Origin: Scatophagus argus
Lineage: Eukaryota > Chordata > Actinopteri > Scatophagidae
Direction: 5' to 3'
Assembly: GCF_020382885.2 (NCBI RefSeq)
Contig: NC_058506.1
Span: 18,020,318-18,084,317 of the forward strand
DNA length: 64,000 nt
Position numbers and translations under genes: made by a program. Below are positions 38,623 to 50,102 of the stretch, in pieces. The notes beneath the pieces were generated by a model, which saw only the letters and a program-made list of their open reading frames with translations, ran no database searches and was not told where the DNA came from. Every line of letters starts with the position of its first letter. Within the stretch, counting starts at the first letter, position 1.

Positions 38623-40735
38623 ATTAAAAACTACACCTTGACGAAGGTACAACTGAGCTTTTGTCTATACTTATTAACGTCACGCCACCAACAGAGAGTT
38701 GCCTTCATGTCGAGTGTACAACTGAAACAACAGAAAGCTTGTGGCATCCATGAAAGAGACTCAGGTTTTCTATTTGTTTTTGTCACCTCATGCAAATCAG
38801 CAGTCCAAAGTTTTCTTCCATATCTGCGACTTTAGAATCTCAGAGAATATACAAGCCTTTTTCTTCTAAATTTACTACTTTAACCTTGAAAATTCAGATT
38901 TTCCTCTTTAAATACCCCCCAGCTGTGCCAACTCCTTCAGTGACCAGAACTGAGGGATTGAGGTGATGGTAAATCTGCTGTACCTGACTGTGTCGCGTGT
39001 CATTGGATGATGTAAGGCAGGTAATCACTGTGACATTTAAGTTTTTGTTACCTCAGCAGGACTGCAGGGTAGGGCAGCTCAGTGTTTATAGAGGAGTGTT
39101 TCTGTGAACCTTTTCTCTCAATTCATTGAAACCTTTTAGCATTTCTCAAAGTACTGAGATGACAATCCTACATCTTGACAGGCTCTAAATGATGGCTGAA
39201 AAGCAAACTAACCGCCAACAAGTGAACAGAATCATTTGTGAAACGCCTTAAAGGCACAAGCCACAGACTTCACTGTGACTTGCGGCTTGTGGTATCTGTT
39301 GTGTCTCATTTAAAAAATGATGGGAGGGGTTTATTTATTCACCAGCTCTGACCAGATTTTCTAAAAGGAGAACAGAAAAACCTTTTAGTTCCAAAACCAG
39401 CCCACTTCCACCTGTTCAATCATTTACACACTGGACCCAGGCAGCTGGGTGACCAGCTACAGTTGTGTGACCTTAGTGTCACATGATCTCTAACATTTTG
39501 GTGTATTTTATTAAACACATCAGGAATGTAGCTGCTCTGTTTATACAACTTGACTAATCCTCATGAACATTGTCAGCGAGAGGCTCTGAGTTTACATGCT
39601 ACTCCTATCAGAGAAAATACTGCTCACATTTTCCTGACCAGTGTAGCAAAAGCAAAAGTAGAGTGACAGTTTTATATCTGTGTAAAATATCAGTTGTAAA
39701 CTCGGTATGAAGGCATCAAGGCAAACCATCAGCTGCCATCAGTCTGTTCAACCTCTTGGAAAAATAATTGCAAGAGGAAAAAAGTCAGGAAGGAGAGAAA
39801 TGTTCTCGTCTCTCCCGAACAAAATCTGTGTCAGCGCCTCAGAATCAAAGAGCAAAGCATGTTCACCCAGAGCTGCCATTTTGTCCTAATGCTCAACATA
39901 ACGTATATATGAAGGGAGGGTGGAAACACTTTGACCCATATTTACACCTGGCATTAACATGTGGTCCGCATCTGGATGACACTGTGATGCATGATCGGGT
40001 CGACCAGAAAACATCTGGAGGCCGTTCTTGCTTGCTTTACGACTGGATTTCAGCCAGCTGTAAATGCAGGCCATACAGTGTGGTCGCATTCTTAGGAAAA
40101 TAAAGGTCTGAAGGTCGTAACGCTGCTTCTTCCTGCTAGATGAAGCTGGAAAAAAAGTAGAAGTAGCACGAAATGAATGCTGCACACCAGCCTCTTTTAA
40201 CTTACTGGTATATTAGCAGCTGTGTGTGGGCATTTCAGCTTTTAAAGTCAAATCACTTTGGGTTCTCTGGGTTTCTGAAGACTCAGATTACAGTTGTTAG
40301 GAGCCATTAATATTTTAATGTGGTTGTTTTTGATGTTTTAAAGCAAGTCCCCAGCTTCTTCAGCTGTTTAGCAGACAGCTGCAAAGCTGTTTTGTGGATG
40401 AAGAAACTTCAGTTGACTTTCCATCAGCCTGGGGGTGAGCAGATGACGACGGAGTTTTCATTTTTCGGGAGGACTGTTCCTTTAAGATCCAATGGCGGGG
40501 ATGACATTAGGAAGATAATGCAACAGATCAGATACACACCACATGTGAGTGTCAATCTGAAGCAGCCTCAGGAAACAAATTCTTACAGCTGAACTCAGGC
40601 TGGTTTAAATTTGGCAGTGTAAAAATCACTTTATTTGTCAGATTGATTGTTGAACAACATCGTTTAAGTAAAAGACCTTTCACACATATCATTTTCATGG
40701 CCTCACCTTTATTTTCATGCCTTGCAGATTACAAT
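38623..40735. other. gene-free stretch
   Basis: No exon recognised. Contains a common repeat fragment at 40424-40485; otherwise unique-looking AT-rich sequence. Confidence 0.45.
40424..40485 (+). repeat. short teleost repeat fragment ('gggtgagcagatgac' type)
   Basis: 'gcctgggggtgagcagatga', 'gttttcatttttcggg' and 'actgttcctttaa' match a widespread teleost repeat terminus, probably of a non-autonomous DNA transposon. A related end ('ttaaagggacagttcacccc') is at about 54868-54887. Confidence 0.5.
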
Positions 40736-40876
40736 AAATAATACCAGCTACGGTAAAGGAGAGCGGGATGGACCAGTTTGTCCAGTTCACTGTCTCAGGT
40801 GTTGAGCTGTCTGCAGGTATTTCTGCACTGTCAGTGAAGACATCGGCTGCGACTGGACGCCCAACTCAGAGCTCAG
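40736..40876 (+). promoter_or_regulatory. possible promoter and noncoding first exon of the PLAC8-like gene
   Basis: An AT-rich 'caataaataata' is followed by a GC-richer stretch ending in 'cagagctcag' and a good donor GTGAGA at 40877. The coding exon that follows at about 41585 is preceded by a plausible acceptor, so a 5' UTR exon is expected upstream; this is the best candidate I can see. Inferred only. Confidence 0.3.
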
Positions 40877-41592
40877 GTGAGACAGTGACTCTGCTTTAGG
40901 ACCAGTAATAATGCAGAGATAATGATAATAGTGATGTCATAACCGGTCTAATGCATTATCTAATCTAATCTGTCTAATGCATTTATTTAAAAACACCATC
41001 TGAAAAGTCAAATTAAAAGTAGAATTAAAGAACTGAAGGGATGAGGAACAAAACAGTCCTCACTGTTGGTGGAAAATAGCTGAAGTACATTTATTCAAGG
41101 TACTTCTGTTTTTATACTTATGCTATAGTTCAGAGTCTGATACTGTAGTTTTTGCATCCACAGTTCTGGTCCAGACTTTGTTCTCGTCCAGAAGGAAACC
41201 CTAATGAAACCAGGCACAGCGTTGGCTCGATGCACACCGTTTTATTCGGACAAATCTTTCACATTTGAAGACAAAATAGGATGTTTTTATTTCCCTCCTG
41301 ATCAATACATGGAGTCTATCGCAACATCTCCATCTGCACCATGTGACAATAGCTTCTAAAACAAAAAGCGAAAGTGATGACACTGTGGTGAAGTGAAGTG
41401 AAAAATGAGGTTGCTGAAGGATTTTGGTTGGGATTATTACGTTTTCAGGGTCACAGTGTTGACCTCTTGGTGAAACAATGTGGTCACAGGGTTACCTGGA
41501 ATATCAGGCCCTATCAGATCTGTTTTTATAAAGAATGAGTATTTTGTGGTACCGCTAAATCTCACATCCTGGCCGCTGCTTTAGATGCCGTC

Positions 41593-42965
41593 ATGTCCTC
41601 CACAATGGTCATCCGTCAGCCTCAGCCTGTGATGGTGGTCCAGGACTCGGATGAGTGGGGAACAGGGATCTGCCAGTGCTTAGAAGACGTGCCTGAGTGT
41701 AAGTTTGTGTGCCTCAGATGCACACCAGTGATACTGCTCAATCACAAACTGATAAAAATGTTTATAAAACGGAGTCACACCTTTATGTTTCAAAGATAAG
41801 TGAGGACATGTCATTCTCAGTTTTGTTCCTTGTCTTTCTGCTGAAATATCTCAGTGAAGTTACGGTAAGAGATGACAGAGATTAATTTACTTCCTCATGT
41901 CTTTATTTGTCTTTTTTTTTTTTTTTCCTGGTTCAGGTTGTTTTGCTTTCTGGTGCTTGCCCTGCTTCGCCTGTATTACTACTAAGAAGTACGGCCAGTG
42001 TCTCTGTCTCCCCCTGCTGGACATGATCAGTGGCATCCCTCCCGTCGCCATGTCCATGAGGGTCTCCATGAGGCAGCGCTACGGCATCCGAGTAAGGCCA
42101 TAACTGTTTGCTGAGGAGCCTGCAGGCTTTTGATCTGTATTAACTGCAGGCGTAGAGAGAAATTAACCCGTCAAGTATTTAAAGTAAATCATCTGTATTC
42201 CAATCTGGCTCCTCAAATGTGGGATTCATTACTTATTTACAGTACTTTGTTTCAGACACAATTGTATGGAGGCATAGCAGTGACATGAAAGAGGATAAAT
42301 ATGTAAAAGGAATAAGAAAATACATAAGGAGAAGTATTCATTTGTTCTTTTACGCATGTCATCACATTCTGTACTTCCTCACTTATTTATCTTATCCTCT
42401 TTGTCATATTTATTATTTATTTTTGCTTTATATATTTGTAATTGTGTTTTTAAGCGTTCTTTTAAAAATAAAAGAATATAAATTCTGGTACTTCACCACG
42501 ATCTGGCAGCCCTGATGTCTGCTGGGAGCTTCGGTGTTTCACAGCTGACAACAGCCGATCACAGTGATGTTGAAGGTAAAAAGCGAGTGAGCAGTTTGCT
42601 ATTGATGACGAGTGTCCTTTCGTCCTCGTGCTGCTGCGACACCTGGAGGGTTTGTCATCTTCTTACCTCGCAGGTGGAGCCTTTGTCATCGTTAAAAGAA
42701 CTGATGGTGTCTTTCATCCCGTCAGGACTACAAATTAAATCTGAGGGTCAGAAACACTAAAGGGAGGAGGGAGGGAGTGTGTGCATGAGCTCATAGTTGT
42801 TGTTGGGCTGCTGGAGCTGACGTTGCTGCACTTTGCCTGCAGGGCACCATGTGCACGGACTGCCTGTACTCCACCTACTGTTACTCCTGCAGCTGGTGTC
42901 AGATGTCCAGAGAGATGAAGAGAAGAAACATCCCAATCGTTCTCGTCGGCGCCAAGAACACGTGA
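41593..42965 (+). CDS. cnfn: PLAC8/cornifelin-family cysteine-rich protein, complete
   Basis: Coding exons are 41593-41698, 41937-42091 and 42843-42965, joined by GT-AG introns into 384 nt (127 residues), a normal family length. The protein begins MSSTMVIRQPQPVMVV, followed by the PLAC8 domain. Cysteines are at 36-37, 42, 45, 48, 57, 59, 91, 94, 100, 103 and 106, with the CCFAFWCLPCFACIT core, then the conserved MSMRVSMRQRYGI and SWCQMSREMKRR segments. Vertebrate relatives include cornifelin (cornified envelope of squamous epithelium) and PLAC8/onzin. Fish have several tandem or dispersed copies, so cnfn versus plac8-like naming is uncertain. The exact biochemical role is not known. An out-of-frame ATG lies eight bases before the start. 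Confidence 0.92.
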
Positions 42966-43008
42966 CCTCATCCTCGTTCGGCATCATCTCAGAAATGTTA
43001 CCCGTCTC

Positions 43009-43014
43009 AATAAA
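43009..43014 (+). terminator. poly(A) signal of the PLAC8-like gene
   Basis: AATAAA lies 43 bases after the TGA, giving a very short 3' UTR, which is plausible for this family. A second AATAAA is near 43482. Confidence 0.6.
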
Positions 43015-43503
43015 AACCCGCTCCAGCTGGTACCAACAAGTGAGATCTACACAGAGAAAAAACTGCTCACATCTCTGACTGACCTTGATTGTGTACCTGA
43101 AACAATAACTCTTTGAGGTTCTTTTTTCTGCTGTTTGTGCTTTTTACTTCAGAAAATAATCACTGCCTTATAAACACCCAATGAGCATTTATTAACAAAT
43201 CAGTTTTCCAGCCAGTCTCTGTTTGTAGTTTATGGTGCATGTTTTCTTACTTTAAATGGACTTTAATCACACGTACGTCATACATTTATTATAACCTGCT
43301 TCATAAATGTATAGAAAAGAAACTCAGCTTAATTCATTACATGGAAACATGATATAGCAATTTAATGATTTGGAAATTTTTTCATAAACTTTTAATAAAT
43401 ATATATATATATATATTTTAGCTTGTGTCTGCTGATGTCACATTTAACATGTTAACTTTCTGTAATTATTGATTGATTGTCAATAAAATGAGCTAAATGA
43501 ATA

Positions 43504-43559
43504 TACTGTAGCCTGCTGTTATTTCCTTGTATACAAAGAAATAACAGCCGGCCACAGTA
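43504..43559. repeat. 56-bp near-perfect palindrome
   Basis: Two 28-bp arms (43504-43531 and 43532-43559) meet without a spacer and match at 25 of 28 positions. A second perfect small palindrome, ggtatac-a-gtatacc, follows at about 43563-43577. Confidence 0.85.
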
Positions 43560-43667
43560 CAGGTATACAGTATACCTATGCACAAGTTTTCAAAAGAAAA
43601 CAAGCAGTGACCTTTAGACACTGATGTAATGCCTGACTCCTCCACTCGAGGGAGCCACACACCTCAC

Positions 43668-43805
43668 GGTGAATCCATGAGGCCATGCGAGGTCACAGAG
43701 CATCAGACCGATGAGGACAGATGTGAGGAAGATGAAGACACTGGGACGCCTGCTGCTGATTGACCTCGTGACCTCGACCTTGTTGACGCGGTCTCCTGGA
43801 GAACT
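43668..43805 (-). other. possible unidentified exon with a hydrophobic segment
   Basis: On the minus strand an open 138-nt, phase 0-0 segment is bounded by CTGCACAG and GTGAGG splice-like sites. It encodes 46 residues including the hydrophobic run SVFIFLTSVLIGLMLC after a basic SSRRP, resembling a membrane segment. I recognise no family, and no neighbouring exon of the same gene was found. A chance frame is quite possible. Confidence 0.2.
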
Positions 43806-44726
43806 CTGTGCAGTTTGGTACTAAATAAATGTAAAATAGAAACTTTCATTTCCAGTCAATTAATTCAAATGAATTGTTGGCGTAAGCTGATGTTGTTTTA
43901 TCAGTGCAGAAAGGTGTGAAGTGTGTCTACAGTCAAGTATACAAATCAAGATATGAACCCAAGATTTCTAATAACAAATCGCAAGTCGATATTTTGTTTT
44001 CTGTAAAACAAAGAGGTCCTTGTTTTATCCCTTTAAATCTTTTGGATGTCATGTTTCTGTCATTTTGTCCACCCTCTTGATGGTGAAAAGCACAGGATCT
44101 CTTGGGTCATTTCTGCATGCAGAAAAATAACTAAAACCTGTAGATGAAATGTGAAGCACAATAAAAATAAAAACAATAATGCTAAGCAAAGCTACAAGAT
44201 CATCATTTTGTCAGAATATTAAAAATTGAAATAAGAAAATTTAACTTACTGGGTCTGATTTACACAGCAAAGTAAAAGTTTTGACCTGCTCACAAGTTTG
44301 GCTTATTATGTGGCAATATCTACTTCATTTATTTTTTCATTTATTTGTTAATACCTTCATCTTGCTGTTGGTGTAATGTTAATTCACTATTACTTTATGA
44401 TTGATGTGTGTTTATAATCATTATTGTGTGTAGGTCTTTTCCATATATTCGGGGGGCTACGCCACCGGCAGGGTTTTCTTTTTGTCATTCTCAGGTGAGG
44501 GGTCTCACCTGTGTTGTCAGGAAGTCAGAGATTTTTAGGCAGTTTAAGCACATTGTTTTCAGGATTCAGTCTGAAAATCCTGCACTACATACTATCTGCT
44601 CAGCACAAAATAGCCAGCTGGAGAAGAAAATGTAGCAGCTAAGAAACCAGATATTTTTGTTATTTACATTTACTCTAAAGGAGAGTAAAAGATGAGGTGC
44701 TTTTCCTGGCTTGTTTTGGTGTTTTT

Positions 44727-44742
44727 CTGCCCTCTAGTGGCC
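44727..44742 (-). promoter_or_regulatory. strong CTCF-type motif
   Basis: The reverse complement reads GGCCACTAGAGGGCAG, an excellent match to the CTCF core. The neighbouring sequence ('aattgacaaatgcagcttta') resembles a common fish repeat, so it may be repeat-borne. Confidence 0.45.
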
Positions 44743-45254
44743 AGAAATTGACAAATGCAGCTTTAAACAACAACATCTGTCCTGTGTGCTCAGTCAGACG
44801 TTTGCCAAGACCTGTTCAAGTTAAAGGAGGATGGAGGGGAAGAGATTTAACCTCATGAAGTTACTATCATGTCATATTTTGTCAAATTACTCCCAATAAA
44901 CTTCCCCATTTGTTTGGTCCGGTGTGCGTTCTGGAGGAGGCGATCCCTCCCCTCTGCTGGCACACTTAGCCCTGGTGTTCACTGTAAATTGCTCAGTGGG
45001 TTGTTTTTAATGGGATTATAATGACAGTTATGGTTTGCAAGAATTGATGTTTGTGACTTTTATGAGGTGTGAGTGAAGGGGCGGGTCCAGGCGGCTCATA
45101 AAGGCTGCAGGAATGTTAATTGGTCGAGGCCACTGCTGCCCTCTTTGTTCTGCACTCTCATACAGGGCTTCTGTTGCGCCCGTTAAAGGCCAAAGAACTG
45201 ATTTAAAATCTGTGACTTTAACCCCACACGCCCTCCAACACCCCCCTCCCTCGC

Positions 45255-45301
45255 ACACCCACCCACCCACACACACCCACCCACACACACACACACACAC
45301 A
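45255..45301. repeat. CCCA/CA-rich simple repeat
   Basis: Alternating CCCAC and CA units ending in a clean CA run. Confidence 0.9.
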
Positions 45302-46204
45302 GATTATCCCACCTACAACCCCCTGCGCCCCCCTCGCTCATCCCCTCCCATTCTTTTCTTCCTCGTTTTCCCTCCACACTCCTGAAGAAAATGGAGCCCT
45401 TTTGCTCCTCTCATTTCCTCCCATGTTGCTTAATCAGGTGGTTGGACTGCCCTTCCCGCTGGGTTTGATCCAGTGTTGGGGGAGTAATTTTATCACAGGT
45501 TTTCTCTCTCCTGCGGTCACACGGACGGCCGCACTTCCAGCCAGATGACTGTGTTGAGTGCTGAGCTGAGGGAGGTTTATGAAAACTCAAACATTTCTTT
45601 ATTGTTTGGAAATATTGAGCAAATGAGCACATTACCGACACAACTCAAGAAAGTTATCTTATCATTCTTTTGGTGTTAGTCAGATTATTGATTTGTTTTT
45701 CTTGAACTTTTTGATTTCCTTTGACCTTCCTCAGCCTCGTGATATTTTATTGCTTTCTCTTTGTTTGATACCTTCACAGTATTTCACAATGTACACAAGC
45801 ATTTCCAGAAAATTCTCTCTGCTGATTTGTGCTGCTAATGGGAGTGTAATATTTTTACTGCACAGGAAAATTTTGTCACCAGGATTTTATGACTCAGTCA
45901 TACTCATAAAGTTTGTAGTTTTGGGTTGTTTTTAGCCACAACACCTGCAGTGCAGAGTCCATGTCAATCTTTTGGTCCTTTTGGTCCTCACTGAAGTACC
46001 TCAGCTGTGACTGGATGAATTTTTGCACAGGCAATCACAGCTCTGATAATAAATCCCCCCCTCTGTGATTTGAGTGATCACAGAGTTTCTCTCTTGCGCC
46101 ATGACGAGGTAGACATTTCTGATCTTTAATGAACTGAAACAAATTTGGAGGAGACGTTAATGTTATTTGGGATTTCACCTCATAAACTTGCAGAGCGTCA
46201 GTTG

Positions 46205-46290
46205 TATTAACATTAACAAGTTAGCATGCTGCCGTTAGCATTTAGCTCGATTGTTAGCACTGCCTTATAGGGCAGCCAACATGGCTATGG
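46205..46290 (+). repeat. teleost GCTAACATG-type repeat fragment
   Basis: 'aacaagttagcatgctgccg', 'ttagcatttagctcg' and 'caacatggctatgg' match the family seen at 4728-4870. Confidence 0.5.
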
Positions 46291-46330
46291 GTGTGAGAGA
46301 AAACTAATAAAACTGAGTATGGGTATTCCT

Positions 46331-46369
46331 TAAATTTCCTTCAGGATCAATAAAGTGTCTATCTATCGA
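46331..46369 (+). mobile_element. LINE 3' tail fragment
   Basis: 'taaatttccttcaggatcaa' then aaagtg and TCTATC units: a third copy of the terminus at 33311 and 36239. Confidence 0.65.
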
Positions 46370-46383
46370 TTTATTGTGATGTT

Positions 46384-46930
46384 ATGTTTTCTCATACTCT
46401 TCTAACAATTTCCTTTATATGCTGCTTCAATGGGCTGTTGGTAAAAACAGCCTTAACATTACAGTTAAAGTCTGCTCCTGCTGGAGTTCAGTTAAGACAC
46501 CTGAGCTCACTCTGGAAGAAACACGCGGCCCAGAAAGCAAAGACTATCATTAGTCGCCCTGACTGTATTCTTGCCAGGGAATTTATTTTAATGCCCTCAG
46601 GCCGAAGCCGTTATGCATCCCTGAGGAAGACAAACTGCTACTCAAATTCTTTTATTTCTTCTGCTATTAGATTAGACAAAATGCAGAAAGTAGAGAGTAG
46701 TGGTTGTTTTTGTTTTCTTTTGGCTTAAGCCTGTACAGTGTAAGCTATATATTGAGCTGTTGAGCGTTGAGCTGTTCTGTTCTGTTCACTGACAGGTCAG
46801 AATGTGAAATCTTAATGTTACATGGCTACATGAGTTATTTATTATATTTGCTTTCAATGTCTTATGACTGGTAACTATTGAACTGAATTGCCCATTGTGT
46901 GCTCTGAATCCGAGTCAAAAACACTTCATT
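46384..46930 (+). pseudogene. LINE reverse-transcriptase C-terminal fragment
   Basis: The open frame 46384-46728 encodes a segment (KAKTIISRPDCILAREF, MPSGRSRYASLRKTN, SFISSAIRLDKM). I recognise it as the region after the reverse-transcriptase domain in fish non-LTR retrotransposons. There is no start region or catalytic YxDD motif. The following 200 bp up to 'tgaattgcccattgtgtg' looks like the 3' UTR of the same element. It is a 5'-truncated dead copy. The exact clade (Rex1, L2 or other) is not decided. Confidence 0.6.
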
Positions 46931-47384
46931 GATTATTGATTCTTGTTTTTTTCAGGAAAGAGTTTCTGGAAATCTACATTTGGTCCTCTTGGAGCAAAAC
47001 CTCGTCGTCGGTGCAAACTGGCAAAAACTGAAGAGGATGAGCTTTGATTATAGTGTGTCCTCGGGTGGACAGCAGAGGTCATGAGATGCATTTGAACCTG
47101 TGGAATCTGTCATCCTGTCTGTCCTGAGGTTTCCACTGTGACTGATAGAGACACCGTCTATCTGCCCGAGCCTCTCCATAATTTCCAGGGGAAGTGTTCC
47201 TTTTAAAAGACAAGGTTGGAGTTGCCGGGGAGTCGGCTGATAACAGCTCAGGTTAAGATGGGGCGAGAGGGGCAGGCGTAGTCCGACACGGGCTATCAGT
47301 CGCCGGGCCTCCGAGCAAACAAACAGCAGTGACCTCTGAAAACAACGGCAGCAGGGAGCAGCTGATAGCGAGAGACGGATAGGA

Positions 47385-47430
47385 GTGTGTGTGTGTGTGT
47401 GTATGTGTGTGTGTGTGCGCGAGAGAGAGA
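47385..47430. repeat. (GT)n(GA)n compound microsatellite
   Basis: About 17 GT units with one AT interruption, then GCGC and four GA units. Confidence 0.93.
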
Positions 47431-48189
47431 CTGGTAGATTTCATTATGTCTGGTGAGCCAAGAATAATTTAAAGTTTGGTTTTAGTGGAGAGTTTTTGTG
47501 TCCCTGAATGGCTGAGCTGATGGAAAGTTTTTCACCTGCACTGGACTGTTGGACTGTAGAAAAGCCAGTTTATCCAAACTGACACGTTTTCTTTCCTCTG
47601 AAATGAAAAGTATTTAAAAATAATCTGTGAAAAATGAGGGTGAGAGTGTTAACCTGCTGCTCTCTCTCACACTGGTAGTAACTACTGGTGTTTTAATCAT
47701 ATGACCATGACTGCCATCATCCTTTGACCTTAACCAACTGGTTTTAGTTCAGTTTAGTTTAGTTTTTTTTTTTTTGCACATTCAGATTTTGAATCATGTG
47801 CAGGTCGAGAGCCATTAAATGGCTCATGAAGACATCTTTCCTGTTAAATCGTCAAATTAAAAAGACAAAAGAGAAAATAAAGACCGTGAGATTCATCAAG
47901 GTTTCAATGTTAAACAGAAACAACAAGAGGGTTCAGAGTTGTAACACAATGCAGTGAAATCAGTGATGTGTCAGAAATCTTTGTTAATTAAAAGTCCTTT
48001 TCATCAGAGTTTGTTTAATAAGGATCATGTAGACTCTACAAGTACCTCGAAAACTGTACCTGCATAAGATGTTAGTAAATGTGTTTATATTGACACAACA
48101 AAATGGCCGCTTTGAGTTTCCTTCTGACAGCAGACAGAAACTGCTCCTGTTATACGTGTGTTCAGGTGTTTGACTGCAACATATACAGA

Positions 48190-48233
48190 CAGATGAGATG
48201 AGATGAGATGAGATGAGATGAGATGAGATGAGG
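48190..48233. repeat. (GATGA)n pentanucleotide satellite
   Basis: Between eight and nine perfect tandem GATGA units. Confidence 0.96.
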
Positions 48234-49195
48234 GATTGGAGGTGCAGCAGCAGAAGAGAGGTGAACAAACGGGAGGAAGGGTCAACACATTCTTTGATTA
48301 CTGAACCTCGTCGTTCAGATAGCGGAAGACTCGAACGCACTCAGGACTCCAGGACTTCTGCTGGACAGAAGAGTCCAGTCACTACACATAATTACAACAT
48401 AAGCCGGTAAATTTAATTTTTTTCATACACACACACCCTGATGGATTGCTGTAGCCTGGTACAGTATGTAGTGTAGCATAGACATAGAGGGGATAACCGT
48501 TCCTCTGGAGTCAACCAGCATAACCAAGCACTTCACAGGAAGTGTTTGGAGGCCGTAAAGTATGACAATAGAGTTTCCCAGACTGAGAGTGAATTTTCAG
48601 CACACCTTCAATGGATGCTTCTCCAATTGCTGGCAATACATGAATTCATAAAAAGAACATCATATCATTAGTTCCAGCCCTGGATGTCATTGTAACAATC
48701 CTGAAAAGTTTTACGTACACTGATTTGATAACTTTAGTTACTTTATATATTTAGTTTACTAATACGAAATACAATCATTATGATGCAATATTATGAATCA
48801 AAATAAAACTTTATTGAAATTCACAGCCTGAAGATAAACTGCATAACCCTCAGCTTCAACAGTGCACTAATGAACACATGAATGAAATTAATTAAAATGA
48901 ATGCATCAGTAATTAGAACCTGACAATAAATGTTATTCTGCATGAGTGCTTGTACTTTGGGCACTTAAAGTATATTTTTAAGCTTTGTAGTTTTGAAATT
49001 AAATGCAGGACTTTTACTTGTAACAGAGTACTTTTACACTGTGATACTGCTACTTTTAGGACTCAGCCCTCTGGACTGTGGTAATTATGAGGTGTAGTAA
49101 AATAAGTATGTAGAGTTATACTTATTTTAGTTTTTTATCCTATTTTATATCTTTCACTTTCTTTTCTTGGTCAGGAAAACTGCAAGTGCAATGTG

Positions 49196-49258
49196 TGTAC
49201 AAAAAAGAATTTGCCCTCGGGGATAAACAAAGGAATCCGGATTCGGATTCTGACAGTA
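49196..49258 (+). mobile_element. LINE 3' tail fragment, GGATTCGGATTC type
   Basis: 'gaatttgccctcggggataa' followed by 'acaaaggaatccggattc' is a degenerate end of the ATTCTGATTC-tailed fish LINE group. Confidence 0.5.
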
Positions 49259-49271
49259 GTGCACTTGTCTT

Positions 49272-49288
49272 ACACTAGGGGGCAGCAC
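49272..49288 (+). promoter_or_regulatory. strong CTCF-type motif
   Basis: ACACTAGGGGGCAGCAC is a near-consensus CTCF core in forward orientation, opposite to the site at 44727-44742. Confidence 0.45.
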
Positions 49289-50102
49289 TGAGAGTCAAAC
49301 GGTCTCCTGTTGTTAGTGCTGATATACGGCTGCTGGAAACAACCTTTAAGTGCATCTCAAGGTTCAGTGAAAGGCTGAATAAGATCTATAACTCTTGAAT
49401 GGATGTCGTTTTTTCCTCTGCTGAGTCGGACTGCGACTGCCGTTTTTGGCCTAAAAAAACCACAATGAACACCTTTATTTAAATCTAATTAGCAGTGCTT
49501 TACCAGCAGCTGCTTCTTTCCTCACTCAGATTCTGTTAGTCGGGTTTCTTTTGGTCATCTAGCAGTTCTGTTTTCGTCTAAAGATGTGATTGTCTGGGAA
49601 GAGTTGATTTACTTTATGCAACCTAAAGCCTTGTCACATTTTATTGACTGATTATTAATAAACATGCACAGAAATGTTCAGGTTTTATTCACAGTGACAC
49701 GTGTGATATTTATGATGGCTTCAGGAGAGCAAACTGCACTCCTCAGCCTGTCAGACATTTGGTCCAAATGAGCAAAATGCAAATCAAATGTGGCTGATCA
49801 AACCAAATCGAAGCTTTTAAATGTCCCGAGAGACTTGGTAAAAACGTTAGACCCTGCAGTGACTGTGAGAGTGAATGCCTGTTACGGTAAAAGTGCAGAG
49901 CTTTCAGTCAGTACGAGTTTAAACTGTCCAGAGCAGCTGTGTGTGTGTTTGTGTGTGTGTGTCAAAGTCTCTGTTGTCCACTTTCATAACAACACACACT
50001 ACAAAAAATCCTCCTGAAAACATTCAGCACAGATAGTAACACACACTTTTTTGCTCAGCGCTTGTAGCTCTGGCAGATTGAATTTGTTTTAATTATAATA
50101 AC

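Larger units (their letters stand above)
43015..46204. other. gene-free stretch downstream of the PLAC8-like gene
   Basis: Contains the 43504-43559 palindrome, a possible minus-strand exon (43668-43805), a CTCF-type word (44727-44742) and a CA/CCCA-rich run (45255-45301). I recognise no gene in it. Confidence 0.5.
46931..50102. other. gene-free stretch with possible noncoding elements
   Basis: No gene recognised. 47140-47345 is GC-richer and complex in a way typical of noncoding conserved elements. Also holds a GT/GA microsatellite, a pentanucleotide satellite (48190), a LINE tail (49196) and a CTCF-type word (49272). Confidence 0.45.

Noticed and set aside
46384-46728. 114-codon frame as a host gene
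   Set aside because: The sequence resembles the region following reverse transcriptase in fish LINEs and adjoins other LINE fragments.
46960-47050. Apparent terminal exon after a strong acceptor (about 46956)
   Set aside because: A good pyrimidine tract and AG are present, but the three frames give short unrelated peptides and no partner exon is seen.
48190-48233. Tandem array as a CRISPR
   Set aside because: Plain pentanucleotide tandem repeat without spacers, in a vertebrate genome.
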